In this document: positions 1 through 8,967 of the stretch, piece after piece
Layout of the letters: each line of letters opens with the position of its first letter
How positions within the stretch are numbered: position 1 is the first letter of the stretch
Source: Desulfosporosinus shakirovi
GTDB taxonomy: Bacteria > Bacillota > Desulfitobacteriia > Desulfitobacteriales > Desulfitobacteriaceae
Direction: 5' to 3'
NCBI RefSeq assembly: GCF_020595055.1
Contig: NZ_JAJDOO010000023.1
Span: 19,493 to 83,492, forward strand
DNA: 64,000 nucleotides
Made by a program: the position numbers and the translations under genes
The notes under the pieces: generated by a model
Told to the model about the DNA's origin: nothing
What the model saw: the letters and a program-made list of their open reading frames with translations, nothing else
Databases searched by the model: none

Positions 1-2
1 AA

Positions 3-923
3 TATTATCTTCAAATTGTTATATTTGTGTTGGTGAATGCCATCCTTGGGGTGAGCATTTATATGACGCTCTCAACCGGACAGTTATCTTTAGGAAATGC
101 CGGCTTTATGAGCATTGGAGCTTATACTTGTGCGATTCTGACCGTAAAAGCAGGCTTTCCCGTCTATCTGGCCATCCCTATCGGTGGCGCTGCAGCAAGT
201 TTCATTTCACTAATCATTGGATATCCGGCTTTACGACTCACTGGGATTTACCTGGCTATTGCCACGCTCGGATTTGGAGAAGTTGTTCGAGTCATCATTT
301 TGAACTTAAAAATCACTAATGGTGCCTTAGGGATATCCGGAATTCCAACCCTTGGAACAAAGATTAGCAAAATGTTGTCTTCCTTTGGTTTATCGCGGTT
401 TGGAGGATTAACCGCTCAGCAGACCAGTAACTTGCTGGTTTTAGTTGTTCTGATTTTCATTCTCGCTTTTCTGGTATTTTTCTGTACAAGACTTAACCGT
501 TCACGAGTCGGTCGAGCTTTTGCATCTATTAAAGCCGATGAGTCGGCAGCCGAAGCTATGGGAATCAATACGACCTATTATAAACTGCTTGCCTTTGCTT
601 TAGGAGCTTTCATCGCTGGGATGGCTGGCGGTCTGTCTGCCCATTTAACCTTTTTCATCGGGCCAAAGGATTTTGCCTACCACCGTACCGTTGAAATCCT
701 TTCTTTTGCTGTCTTAGGTGGAAGCGACCTAATTATAGGTCCAATTGTCGGGGCATTACTGCTAACCATGTTGCCTGAACTGTTGCGTTCGGCATCTGAA
801 TACCGCCTGATGATTTACGGCGCACTAATGGTCATTATGATGGCCTTTCGTCCTCAGGGACTCATTAGTAAGGAGACGGTTCGTTTCTGGAAACGCAAGC
901 TTGGAAGGAGGATTAATCAATGA
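3..923 (+). CDS. livM: Branched-chain amino-acid ABC transporter permease LivM (5' end cut by window edge)
   Basis: Inner-membrane permease of a high-affinity branched-chain amino-acid importer. The reading frame is open to the window edge: codons before the first possible start (GTG at 27) read YYLQIVIF and run smoothly into the family-typical segment STGQLSLGNAGFMSIGAY. The gene therefore starts outside the window and only its last ~306 residues are present. Several hydrophobic helices are visible, and the EAA-like cytoplasmic stretch near DESAAEAMGIN is characteristic of LivM. Its stop overlaps the livG start (ATGA), so translation is probably coupled. The substrate could be another amide or amino acid, since Liv permeases are not specific by sequence. 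Confidence 0.93.
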   Translation, partial: YYLQIVIFVLVNAILGVSIYMTLSTGQLSLGNAGFMSIGAYTCAILTVKAGFPVYLAIPIGGAAASFISLIIGYPALRLTGIYLAIATLGFGEVVRVIILNLKITNGALGISGIPTLGTKISKMLSSFGLSRFGGLTAQQTSNLLVLVVLIFILAFLVFFCTRLNRSRVGRAFASIKADESAAEAMGINTTYYKLLAFALGAFIAGMAGGLSAHLTFFIGPKDFAYHRTVEILSFAVLGGSDLIIGPIVGALLLTMLPELLRSASEYRLMIYGALMVIMMAFRPQGLISKETVRFWKRKLGRRINQ

Positions 924-1681
924 CATTAGTCCTTGATCAAGTGAGTAAAAGCTTTGGCGGTTTGGCGGCCTTAAGTGACATTAGTTTTAAGGTCAATGAC
1001 GGGGAAATTGTAGGAATTATTGGACCTAATGGTGCTGGAAAGACGACGCTCTTTAATCTAATTACTGGGATTTTCCCTCCTACTGAGGGGAAGATAAGCT
1101 ACCACGGTAAAAACTTGTTAGGATTACGGCCGTATAAAGTTACAGCGTTGGGCTTAGCTCGGACATTCCAGAATATCCGTCTATTTGGCCATATGAGTCC
1201 GCTGGACAATGTCATGGTCGGGGCACACTGCAGAACTAAAGCCGGCGTATGGAGAGGATTATGGCGTACTCCCGCTCAGCGCAAGGAAGAGAAATCAACC
1301 AGAGAACGAGCCCAGGCTCTGCTGCAGTTGGTGGGGATTGAAAATGACACAGATTCTCCCGCGGGGTCGCTCCCTTATGGGCAACAACGCCGCTTGGAAA
1401 TTGCCAGGGCACTCGCAACAGAACCCGAGTTAATTCTTCTCGATGAACCCGCTGCAGGGATGAATGAGAGTGAAACCCAAGACCTGCGTCTTCTGATTAA
1501 GAAAATACAAATGATGGGGAAAACCGTCGTTTTAATTGAACATGATATGAACCTAGTAATGAACGTCTGCGACCGACTCGTGGTGATTAATTTCGGACAA
1601 AAGATTGCTGAAGGTACTCCGGCCGAAATTCAGAAAAACCCATTGGTCATTGAGGCGTATTTAGGCCGGGAGGAGGCGTAG
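920..1681 (+). CDS. livG: Branched-chain amino-acid ABC transporter ATP-binding protein LivG
   Basis: One of the two ATPases that power the Liv importer at the inner membrane face. Walker A (GPNGAGKTT, about residues 35-43), an ABC signature variant (LPYGQQRRLEIA) and Walker B (LILLDEP) are intact. The C-terminal segment EGTPAEIQKNPLVIEAYLG is typical of LivG/LivF proteins. The 253-residue length is normal. The ATG overlaps the livM stop by four bases, with AAGGAGG just upstream inside livM. It is followed two bases after its stop by livF. Orthology to LivG rather than LivF rests on gene order and on the insert after the Q-loop. Confidence 0.94.
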   Translation: MTLVLDQVSKSFGGLAALSDISFKVNDGEIVGIIGPNGAGKTTLFNLITGIFPPTEGKISYHGKNLLGLRPYKVTALGLARTFQNIRLFGHMSPLDNVMVGAHCRTKAGVWRGLWRTPAQRKEEKSTRERAQALLQLVGIENDTDSPAGSLPYGQQRRLEIARALATEPELILLDEPAAGMNESETQDLRLLIKKIQMMGKTVVLIEHDMNLVMNVCDRLVVINFGQKIAEGTPAEIQKNPLVIEAYLGREEA

Positions 1682-1683
1682 AG

Positions 1684-2400
1684 ATGCTGAACATTAGCGG
1701 TCTGTCAACGAGTTATGGCAGTATTAAAGCAATCAAAGGGATAGACCTGGACGTTCCCCACGGCTCGATTGTGTCCCTCATCGGGGCAAATGGAGCCGGA
1801 AAGACGACTATAATGAACTCTCTTGTTGGGCTTCTCAAACCTCAGTCTGGCCAGATTAAGTTCCTAGGCCAGGAGATTCGAGGTTTTGCCCCCCACAAAA
1901 TCGTAAACTTGGGAATGTCTCTGGTGCCGGAGGGACGTAAGATTCTAGCAGGGATGACGGTTCTGGAAAACTTGGAAATGGGAGCCTATCAGCGGAAAGA
2001 TAAAGAAGTTCAGGCGGATTTAGCGAAGGTTTTTAGGCGTTTTCCAATCTTAGAGGAACGCAAACAACAATTAGGAGGAACTCTTTCTGGCGGACAGCAA
2101 CAAATGCTGGCCATCGGCCGTGCACTCATGGCCAGACCCAAGCTTCTATTGCTCGATGAACCCTCCATGGGCTTGGCACCTCTAGTAGTTTCAGATATTT
2201 TCAAAGTTATTCAAGAGATCAATCAGGAAGGTACAACCATACTTCTCGTTGAACAAAATGTCCGTCAAGCCTTAAAGATTGCTCACTATGCCTATGTTCT
2301 GGAAACAGGAAAGATCGTACTGCACGGAAAAGCTGAAGAGGTTGCCAAGAATCCTCGTGTTATGGAAGCCTACTTGGGCGGAGCGAAGGCAGATACCTAA
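1684..2400 (+). CDS. livF: Branched-chain amino-acid ABC transporter ATP-binding protein LivF
   Basis: Second ATPase of the Liv importer. Walker A (GANGAGKTT), signature LSGGQQQMLAIGRAL, Walker B (LLLLDEPS) and the switch-region histidine-like VEQN motif, which is usual in LivF, are all present. The 238-residue length is standard. It starts two bases after the livG stop with a GGAGG site inside the livG end, so livM-livG-livF are one operon. A Rho-independent terminator follows 32 bases after the stop, ending this transcription unit before the lactate-type genes. Confidence 0.94.
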   Translation: MLNISGLSTSYGSIKAIKGIDLDVPHGSIVSLIGANGAGKTTIMNSLVGLLKPQSGQIKFLGQEIRGFAPHKIVNLGMSLVPEGRKILAGMTVLENLEMGAYQRKDKEVQADLAKVFRRFPILEERKQQLGGTLSGGQQQMLAIGRALMARPKLLLLDEPSMGLAPLVVSDIFKVIQEINQEGTTILLVEQNVRQALKIAHYAYVLETGKIVLHGKAEEVAKNPRVMEAYLGGAKADT

Positions 2401-2432
2401 TAAATCAAGTTATTTTGTTTATTCATTGCTTT

Positions 2433-2471
2433 AATCCCCCCCTTATATCCATAGGCGTGGGGATTATTTTT
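2433..2471 (+). terminator. Terminator of the liv operon
   Basis: The inverted repeat AATCCCC / GGGGATT (2433-2439 and 2459-2465) is followed directly by a T-rich tract. It lies just after the livF stop. Confidence 0.75.
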
Positions 2472-2499
2472 TACGAAGGGTTTTTTTATTTATGCCTGC

Positions 2500-2510
2500 C
2501 GGTCCAACCA
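2500..2510. promoter_or_regulatory. Candidate GntR/FadR-family operator before the LUD operon
   Basis: On the minus strand the site reads TGGTTGGACCG, differing at one position from the TGGT-N3-ACCA half-sites bound by LldR/PdhR-type FadR-family regulators. It lies between the liv terminator and the ribosome site of the LUD-Fe-S gene, about 30 bases before the start codon, where a repressor could block transcription. The regulator encoded at 5749-6444, just after the same gene pair, is the obvious candidate ligand. The site is short, so chance cannot be excluded. Confidence 0.4.
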
Positions 2511-2538
2511 GTAAACCGAAGAGAGGAGATAGTTTACC

Positions 2539-4701
2539 ATGGGAAATAAAACCTATAAAATCGTGAAAAGCAAAGTCACCGAAGGACTCCATGATATGGA
2601 ATCTCGGAAGGGTAGATTTAGAGCTTTTGATGCGATTCGCCCAGCCATGTTGAAGATGGTCCCCAATTATCCCGAGCTTTCTGACCGTTTACGCAAAATC
2701 AAAGAATACAGTATGGGGCATTTGGATGAAGTGATCGCAAAAGCACAACGATCATTGGAAGAAAAGGGCTGTAAAGTATATCTAGCTGAAACTGCCGAAG
2801 ATGCTCAGAAGTATATTGCAAGCCTCATTCCTGATCAAGGCTTGGTCGTTAAGTCCAAGTCAAATGCCGGTAAAGAAATCAATATTTCACATTACCTCGA
2901 AGATCGTGGCGTGAAGGTCGTAGAAACTGATCTTGGAGATCGAATTAATCAGCTGGCAAAGTGTGAAGCGAGTCACTCACTGGCACCAGCTATCCATATT
3001 CCTATTGAAAAGATAACCAAGCTCTTTTCTGACGAGGAGGGAACCCAATTAGAATGCACTCCCGAAGCGCTGGTCGTTTCTGCTCGTAAAGGACTCCGTG
3101 ATTTTTTGGTTAAAGCGGATGTGGGGATCTCCGGAGCGAATGCGATTGCAGCCGATACAGGGAGTGTTTTCGTAACTGAGAATGAAGGTAATATTCGGGC
3201 GGTTTCGATGATGCCTAAAGTTCATATTGTGATCGCAGGTGTGGAAAAAATTGTCTCGTCTCTTGAAGATGCTATGCAAGTTGTACGAGCCGCAGCGGTC
3301 TACGGCGTAGGTCAGGACATAGGAACCTATGTTTCTGTGATCTCAGGAGTAAGCGAAGCTCTTGATCCTGATCTTGAGGAATATACGCACGGTCAAGGCC
3401 CTAAAGAAGTGCATATCGTTTTGTTGAAAAATGGCCGTAAGCGAGCGATCGATGTAGGATTTAAAGAGTCTCTTTATTGTATCAATTGTGGAAGTTGCTT
3501 GAACTTTTGTCCAGTCTATGCGGAAGTTGGCGGCAAATACGGATATAAGTATCTTGGGGGACGCGGCTTAGTCTTTGCTGCCTTCCATGGTGACTTGGAA
3601 AAGTCTGAAGAAAATGGCTTATCTCTCTGCATCGGTTGTCAAAAGTGTCAAACTGCCTGTCCCGTACAGATGGCGACCCCAGCAATGTTATGGAAACTTC
3701 GGCAAGATGCTGTAGCAAAAGAAGGAGTAGGTTGGAAGAAGGATTTAGTCTTCTCGATGTTAACCAAACCCCGAACACTGCCGTTAGTAAGTAAACTAGC
3801 AACAACCTTCGGGAAGCTGGCCTTAAAAGAGTCTGATACGGGGATGACTTCCCGTTTGACATTCAATTCATTCGGGTTACCGCAAGACCGCGTGATTCCT
3901 CGATTCTCAGACAAGTCTTTTATGGAAATCGCCAAACCTAAAACGGTTGCTAAACCGATTAAAAAGGTTGGTTTTTATCCCGGGTGCGTCGTGAATTACA
4001 CGGAGACAGATCTTGGAGAAGCGCTTCTTCATGTTTTAGGTGAAAATAACGTTGAGGTTAAACTCCCCAAAGAGGATGTTTGTTGTGGAATTCCTAGTAT
4101 AGTGAGTGGAGATTTAGATCATGCCAAAACCATGGCTCTAAAAAACATCGAGACTTATAGTTCTTTTGATATGGATGCTTTTGTTTTTGTTTGCCCGAGT
4201 TGTGCTGTCGCTTTTAAAGAAGAGTACCCTAAACTGTTTGCGGAGGATTCCCCTGAGCTTCAGGAAAAGGTAAAAAGACTTGCTCTGAAAGTGAAAGATA
4301 TCAATGAATTTCTTATCCAAGATATTGACTTAAAGCTTCCTGAACAGGGAGTTATGGAAAAAGTAACCTACCATGATCCTTGTCATCTCGCTCGAAGTAT
4401 GAGTGTAAAAAAGGAACCCCGGGAAATCATCCAGATGATCCCTGGGGTGGATTATGTGGAAATGCAGGATGCTGATACGTGTTGTGGGTTCGGTGGTTCG
4501 TTCAGCTTAAGTTTCTATGAACTCTCGCAACGGATTAACGAAGGAAAGTTAAAGACCGTCACTGACACCCAGGCTACCACCCTGGCGACGAGTTGTCCCG
4601 GATGTATGGTTCATTTCCGTGATGGGATTGCTCAGCACAAAATGAAGCAAAAAGTTTCTCACGTGGTTCAGATTCTTAGCCGCGCCTATGGGAGGAGATA
4701 A
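2539..4701 (+). CDS. LUD-domain / dicluster ferredoxin / CCG-domain fusion, lactate-utilisation iron-sulfur protein (LutB-LutA-like)
   Basis: Likely electron-transfer subunit for oxidation of lactate or a related 2-hydroxy acid in the cytoplasm. An N-terminal LUD domain (about residues 60-300) is followed by two 4Fe-4S motifs, CINCGSCLNFCP (from residue 314) and CIGCQKCQTACP (from 364). Two cysteine-rich CCG domains follow: PGC at ~483 with CCG at 515, and DPCH at ~615 with CCGFGG at 648 and CPGC at ~686. In Bacillus the LUD-ferredoxin part is LutB and the CCG part is LutA, so this 720-residue protein is a natural fusion of the two. The start is set by GAGAGGAG before ATG. The next gene follows after five bases. 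A FAD-linked glycolate/lactate dehydrogenase partner is not in the window. Confidence 0.85.
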   Translation: MGNKTYKIVKSKVTEGLHDMESRKGRFRAFDAIRPAMLKMVPNYPELSDRLRKIKEYSMGHLDEVIAKAQRSLEEKGCKVYLAETAEDAQKYIASLIPDQGLVVKSKSNAGKEINISHYLEDRGVKVVETDLGDRINQLAKCEASHSLAPAIHIPIEKITKLFSDEEGTQLECTPEALVVSARKGLRDFLVKADVGISGANAIAADTGSVFVTENEGNIRAVSMMPKVHIVIAGVEKIVSSLEDAMQVVRAAAVYGVGQDIGTYVSVISGVSEALDPDLEEYTHGQGPKEVHIVLLKNGRKRAIDVGFKESLYCINCGSCLNFCPVYAEVGGKYGYKYLGGRGLVFAAFHGDLEKSEENGLSLCIGCQKCQTACPVQMATPAMLWKLRQDAVAKEGVGWKKDLVFSMLTKPRTLPLVSKLATTFGKLALKESDTGMTSRLTFNSFGLPQDRVIPRFSDKSFMEIAKPKTVAKPIKKVGFYPGCVVNYTETDLGEALLHVLGENNVEVKLPKEDVCCGIPSIVSGDLDHAKTMALKNIETYSSFDMDAFVFVCPSCAVAFKEEYPKLFAEDSPELQEKVKRLALKVKDINEFLIQDIDLKLPEQGVMEKVTYHDPCHLARSMSVKKEPREIIQMIPGVDYVEMQDADTCCGFGGSFSLSFYELSQRINEGKLKTVTDTQATTLATSCPGCMVHFRDGIAQHKMKQKVSHVVQILSRAYGRR

Positions 4702-4706
4702 GCAGA

Positions 4707-5723
4707 ATGAGCAGTACAAAAGTTCGAACTATCTTGAAGCAAATCAGTTCTCGCCGCGACACACTTCTTAAAGAGTATCCGAATTTGGCTAGCCAAGTAC
4801 AGGAGATCAAAAGCACGACTGCGGCTAATCTTAAAGAGTATGTGAAAAAAGCAACTTCTTCCCTCAAAGGTAAAGGATGTCATGTGATCTTTGCTAAGAA
4901 CTCCACAGAAGCTCAAGAGCAAATCCTGAAAATCCTGGCGGGTCATCAGCGCATAGCCATGAGTAAAAACTCTGTTTTCACCGAAATTGCTCTGAGAGAG
5001 TATTTAAAATTAAATAATGTTGAGATTCTCGATACCGACCTGGGGGAAAGAGTTGCCGGGACTAAGGTCGAAGCACACCCTTGGATTGCCAGTATCAATA
5101 CACCAATCTCCAATAAAGAGTGGGTAGCCCAAATTAAGAATGAGATTAAACAGCAGGCGGCCCATATGCAATATGGTATTACAGGTGCAGAGGCTATCAT
5201 TGAACAAAATGGAACCCTGGCCCTGTTAGAAAGTGAGGGAAACGTACGATTTACCTCGAATCTTCCGTATAACCATATCGTGGTGGCCGGAATCGATAAA
5301 ATCGTACCCTCTCTCGAAGATGCTTTGAGCGTTTGTCGGGCGATCAGTGTATATGGATTAGGTAGAGATATTCTTAAGTATATTTCCTTTATCAGTGGCC
5401 CCAGCAGAACAGCCGATATTGAGTTTAGAATGGTCCAAGGTATGCATGGCCCCAAAGAGGTGTATGTCATTTTACTGGATAATGGACGTTTGGCAACATC
5501 TGAAAATCAGCAGTGGGATTTGCTTAAATGCCTGCACTGTGGAGGATGTCTCGTCGATTGTCCAAAATATCTTGAAGAGGGATTAGAGAGGGGCTATTAT
5601 TACTCCGGCAAAAGGGCAAACGTCTTAGCAGCTTTTTTGGAGGGTTCCAAACAAGCTGAAGATCCGGATTGTGGGGACTGCTCATTGTGTAATGAAAACT
5701 GTCCTGCAGGTATTCAAGTTTAG
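4707..5723 (+). CDS. LUD-domain protein with C-terminal dicluster ferredoxin, no CCG domains (LutB-like)
   Basis: Paralogue of the N-terminal half of the preceding gene. The LUD domain (about residues 40-260, with matching ITGAEAIIEQNGTLALLESEGN and GIDKIVPSLEDAL segments) is followed by two 4Fe-4S motifs, CLHCGGCLVDCP and CGDCSLCNENCP. The chain stops nine residues after the second cluster begins to close (PAGIQV), so it lacks the CCG domains of its neighbour. It starts five bases after the upstream stop, with GGGAGGAG inside that gene, so the two are translated together. It is probably a second electron-transfer subunit of the same lactate-type complex. Confidence 0.8.
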   Translation: MSSTKVRTILKQISSRRDTLLKEYPNLASQVQEIKSTTAANLKEYVKKATSSLKGKGCHVIFAKNSTEAQEQILKILAGHQRIAMSKNSVFTEIALREYLKLNNVEILDTDLGERVAGTKVEAHPWIASINTPISNKEWVAQIKNEIKQQAAHMQYGITGAEAIIEQNGTLALLESEGNVRFTSNLPYNHIVVAGIDKIVPSLEDALSVCRAISVYGLGRDILKYISFISGPSRTADIEFRMVQGMHGPKEVYVILLDNGRLATSENQQWDLLKCLHCGGCLVDCPKYLEEGLERGYYYSGKRANVLAAFLEGSKQAEDPDCGDCSLCNENCPAGIQV

Positions 5724-5748
5724 CTCCGTGCGCTTATGGGAGGTTCCA

Positions 5749-6444
5749 ATGCAGTTTGAAAAGATTACGAAACCTCAGCGAACGTCTCAAGAGGTTTTAA
5801 AACAAATCAATAGCTTGATTATCGAAGAAAGGCTCCGTCCCGGTGACCGACTGATGGGTGAAAGAGAAATGGCTGGGGAATTGGGAGTTAGCCGGACCAC
5901 TTTGCGTGAAGCGCTAAGAACTATGGAGTTCTTAGGATGGGTTGAAATTAAGCCTGGAGGCGGCACTTTCATACGGAATGCACAGTTAAATGACGTTATT
6001 AGCCCTTTAGCTTTAGCTTTATCGGTAGAGCCGACACGAATAGAGGAACTGTGGGAAACGCGTATTACCCTCGAAGTCGAATGTGCGGGTTTAGCAGCAT
6101 TGCGAGCCTCGGAAGAAGATCTGCAGATAATTTCCCATGCCCTTCGTGATATGAAGTCATCGTTAGAAGATCTGGACGCTTATGCTAAAGCGGATATGCG
6201 GTTTCACTTTCTGATTACACAAGCTTCCCAGAATTCGATGATGAATCGACTGTTGCAGACGTTTGTCGTCCATATTTTAGAACTCATTAAGAAAGCCGGA
6301 CCGCTCCGTTTTAGTCATGACATCGGGGGACTATGCACGATTCAAGAACATATCTCAATCTATGATGCTATTGTCAGTCACAACGTGGAACAATCAAAGA
6401 TTCTTATGAGAAAGCATCTTGAGGGCTCAAGGAGCGAGGGCTAG
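5749..6444 (+). CDS. FadR-subfamily GntR transcriptional regulator (LldR-like)
   Basis: Winged-helix repressor, probably of the lactate-type operon. The ATG at 5749 is preferred because GGGAGGTTCCA precedes it; an upstream in-frame start at 5671 would overlap the previous gene. The N-terminal HTH shows the GntR pattern (PGDRLMGEREMAGELGVSRTTLREAL and the wing PGGGTFI). The C-terminal FCD domain has the metal-site spacing D...H (ADMRFHF), then H (QEHISIYDAI) and H (MRKHLEG). It ends soon after the last helix, slightly short for the family. The putative operator at 2500-2510 fits autoregulation of the operon by 2-hydroxy acids; the ligand is inferred, not visible. Confidence 0.85.
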   Translation: MQFEKITKPQRTSQEVLKQINSLIIEERLRPGDRLMGEREMAGELGVSRTTLREALRTMEFLGWVEIKPGGGTFIRNAQLNDVISPLALALSVEPTRIEELWETRITLEVECAGLAALRASEEDLQIISHALRDMKSSLEDLDAYAKADMRFHFLITQASQNSMMNRLLQTFVVHILELIKKAGPLRFSHDIGGLCTIQEHISIYDAIVSHNVEQSKILMRKHLEGSRSEG

Positions 6445-6632
6445 TCCCCCACGAACATTCTCAGGCTGATTAGAATATATAAATCCCCCTCACTCTTATG
6501 ACCTAAGCCTCTTTTTTATCCTATGCATTGCTCTTTTAAAAACCATTCATGCTTACAAATTTTTGCCAGTATTCTTTAGACTGAAATAACAAAAAATAGA
6601 TTCGTTACAAAGTTAAAAGGAGGTTTATATAA

Positions 6633-6761
6633 ATGATGGGAATGATGAAACGCAAAAGTAGTTTATTCAGTCCTCGCTCTTTAGTTATCCATGCTATTGG
6701 TATTAGTGCAGCGGTTTGGTTAGGCAAAGTCTGGGGAGATAATGATCGTATGTTTGATTGA
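6633..6761 (+). CDS. Small single-span membrane protein, 42 residues
   Basis: Not recognised. The sequence starts MMGMMKRKSSLFSP, followed by one hydrophobic helix (LVIHAIGISAAVWLGKVW) and an acidic tail (GDNDRMFD). A strong AAAGGAGG lies ten bases before the ATG, and a good terminator starts seven bases after the stop, so it is a complete monocistronic gene. Other small genes of the same style occur nearby, at 8387-8470 and 9389-9457. Confidence 0.75.
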   Translation: MMGMMKRKSSLFSPRSLVIHAIGISAAVWLGKVWGDNDRMFD

Positions 6762-6767
6762 GACAGA

Positions 6768-6796
6768 GCCGTCCGTAAGGGCGGCCATTTTTATTT
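6768..6796 (+). terminator. Terminator of the 42-residue membrane protein gene
   Basis: The stem GCCGTCC / GGGCGGC (one G-U pair) with a four-base loop is followed by CATTTTTATTT. Confidence 0.85.
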
Positions 6797-6808
6797 ACAC
6801 CTGAAGAA

Positions 6809-6834
6809 CAAAAAGGAGAGCGATTAGGCTCCCC
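6809..6834 (-). terminator. Terminator of the SGNH hydrolase gene
   Basis: On the minus strand GGAGCC and GCTCTCC pair around a short loop and are followed by TTTTT. It is placed 30 bases after the hydrolase stop and faces the plus-strand terminator at 6768. Confidence 0.7.
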
Positions 6835-6863
6835 CTTTACTGCTTCTCTTCCTTTTACAATTT

Positions 6864-7589
6864 TTAGGTTCTCTTTATCACCTTAACTAATCGACTATAC
6901 ATGTAGTCCGACATTAACTCATACCCCTTGTCATTTGGGTGAAGTCCATCTTTCATGAATGCATCCAAGTCAACTAGATCTTTAGGAAATGCACTCCAAA
7001 CATCTAATAAGTTTGACCCAGTCTTAGCAGACACATTAATAATTGCTGTTCTGATACCCATAAATGAAGATTCATCTAATGAAACCATTGGAGGTTCCAC
7101 AATGCAAAATATATCTGCGTTAGGAGCTTTACTTTTAATGATACGGATTAACTGAGTATATTTTCTACTAAACTGGGATGGAGTATAAAAATTTCTATCA
7201 TTTCTTCCTACACATATAAATACAACGTCTGTACTACTTTCTATTTCTGTTGCTCTCGTTAAGCAATAATCAATAAGAACCCCTGATAAAGCTTTGTTAT
7301 CCCACACAATGTTGTTTGAATACGTCTGGTACAAAGATCTTCTAAGATCTTTGTACCAACCATTTTTTAAGGGATCTGAAGCACCTTGACTAACAGCAAT
7401 TGAATCCCCAAGAATTACGGCTTTAACTCTATCGTTTTTTAACTTTTTAATCCCTTTCAAGGTCTGAACTTTAGCGACCGTTGCAGTATTCACTGCTCTC
7501 TCTGCTGCCTGCACTGTTTCTGGAATACCAAAACTGAAAGTAGTGAACACCAGTGTTGCGGATAATACATACATAATTATCTTCTTCAT
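6864..7589 (-). CDS. Secreted SGNH/GDSL-type hydrolase
   Basis: Probable exported esterase or deacetylase acting on cell-surface carbohydrates or lipids. The N-terminus (MKKIIMYVLSATLVFTTFSF, then ETVQAAERA) is a classic signal peptide with an AxA-like cleavage region near residue 29. Block I (VILGDSIAVSQG, catalytic Ser), block III (GRNDRNF) and block V (DGLHPNDKGYELM, catalytic Asp and His) of the SGNH fold are present. The 241-residue length is normal. It is monocistronic, convergent with the small gene at 6633. The substrate cannot be deduced. Confidence 0.85.
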   Translation of the reverse strand: MKKIIMYVLSATLVFTTFSFGIPETVQAAERAVNTATVAKVQTLKGIKKLKNDRVKAVILGDSIAVSQGASDPLKNGWYKDLRRSLYQTYSNNIVWDNKALSGVLIDYCLTRATEIESSTDVVFICVGRNDRNFYTPSQFSRKYTQLIRIIKSKAPNADIFCIVEPPMVSLDESSFMGIRTAIINVSAKTGSNLLDVWSAFPKDLVDLDAFMKDGLHPNDKGYELMSDYMYSRLVKVIKRT

Positions 7590-8295
7590 TGTCTTTACTC
7601 TCTTTCTTGTGCCTAAAACTACAATTTTCTAAATTACTTCGTCATAAACCAAGCATTATAGAACCACAAATATTCGCTACTAATTTCAAATTGCTGAAGG
7701 GCTAACTAATAAATATCCTTGAATACTTTAACTTTCCAGTCCCAATCATCTCATAACTTTCTTGAGAAGTAAGGGGAAACTTGTCGAATTGTAGCAAAAA
7801 ACTCCCATCGTAACCGACGAGAGTCATAAAATATACTATCCAACTATCCTCTTTTGATATTAGGCATTATATTTATGGATACCTGACTTATAACTATCCC
7901 CTGTGGGAACTGATTTCTTCTGGAGGAAAGGTTACCTTTAATACGATGTTTATAGATTTTATCACCTTTCCTGCAACAGTCCTACTCTTTTAGGACGTTT
8001 CCCCGAAAAAGGGAGTATAGCTAAAAAAGCATGTTTATTTTAGCCTGGGTAGCACTATTTAGTATTTTTGAATTTATACTCAAAATAGGACACTTCAGAT
8101 ATTATCATGGATGGAATTTATATTGGTCTATCGGCTTTAATATCTATTCATTTCTGCTTTTAAGAATTCATTTTAAAAATCCTCTCTATTAGCATGGTTT
8201 TTTGCGGCTTTATCGGACGCTTCCATAATATTCCATTTCGATATACCAATCAGCAGCATAAAATAAATTGATTCATTCGCACATTCAGTTTAAGG
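7590..8295. other. Intergenic region without a convincing gene
   Basis: About 700 bases hold no reading frame with a ribosome site. The sequence TTGTCGAATTGTAG at 7781-7794 (plus strand) contains the TGTCGAA core also seen upstream of several island defence genes, but here it precedes no obvious gene. Nothing else could be supported. Confidence 0.5.
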
Positions 8296-8327
8296 CATAA
8301 AAATAACGCCCCCTTTTTCAAGGCGTT
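8296..8327 (-). terminator. Terminator of the small gene at 8387-8470
   Basis: On the minus strand AACGCC / GGCGTT pairs around an 11-base loop and is followed by ATTTTTAT. It lies 60 bases after the stop of the small minus-strand gene. Confidence 0.7.
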
Positions 8328-8386
8328 TGTCACTTTTGCAAATGCTTAAGCCAAAAAACAAGCGTGACTCCAATCACCCTTGTTCC

Positions 8387-8470
8387 TCAATCTTCATCGT
8401 TCATGTGAGCTCCGTGATTAAACAATAATAGTAACCCAACTACAACTATGTAGGGGATTAACCATTTCAT
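8387..8470 (-). CDS. Small single-span membrane peptide, 27 residues
   Basis: Reads MKWLIPYIVVVGLLLLF, then NHGAHMNDED. That is one hydrophobic helix and a His/Asp-rich tail that could bind metal or simply be charged. GAAAGAGG lies about eight bases before the ATG and a terminator follows. Not recognised; similar short hydrophobic peptides in spore formers are often sporulation- or stress-related, but nothing here shows that. Confidence 0.6.
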   Translation of the reverse strand: MKWLIPYIVVVGLLLLFNHGAHMNDED

Positions 8471-8726
8471 AAAGATTCCTCTTTCACCATTTTGTGACTT
8501 ATTCCGTTAATATAGTGTTAAATAAGTATATTTCCTTTGATCATTTTCTACAAGGTCCGTTAGTCCTATCTTTGTAAAATGAGTCTATTCCTAAAAAGCA
8601 ACCCCCCCGCAATCACTTGAAGGGGTCTTACCATGTAAACTTGTAGGCAACTGTTTGCATAACCAAATCTGGTAGGAATTATCATCACGATAGCTTTAAA
8701 TTTCATTTAGTAATAAAAATTTCTAA

Positions 8727-8804
8727 TCATTTATCCTCTTTTATCTTGATCGTGCTTGAACGTAATTCTTCGATTTGATTTACTATTTCATCTAGTTCAT
8801 ACAA
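8727..8804 (-). CDS. Possible 25-residue peptide with TTG start, Spo0E-like in length and pattern
   Basis: A TTG codon seven bases after GGGAGGG opens a frame reading LYELDEIVNQIEELRSS, then TIKIKEDK. The short helical pattern with IEELR resembles Spo0E-like phosphatases, but it is too short for a full two-helix member and lacks the usual SQELD-type motif. The ribosome site is strong, so translation is plausible. The function is unknown. Confidence 0.35.
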   Translation of the reverse strand: MYELDEIVNQIEELRSSTIKIKEDK

Positions 8805-8967
8805 ATTAATCCCTCCCAATTAGTTAGGTTATTAGTATGCCCTCCATGAAAATAAAAGTGGTAAATATACTTCAAATTTCTTAGTGCAAATTCGAAGGAA
8901 ATAAACATCATTCCTGTAATTCAGGAGATACTGTTTAAATAATAATTAAATAAAGGAGGGGAGCTTT

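Noticed and set aside
3049..5470. Several antisense frames of 60-174 codons inside the LUD genes
   Set aside because: They are shadows of strongly conserved plus-strand genes and lack ribosome sites.
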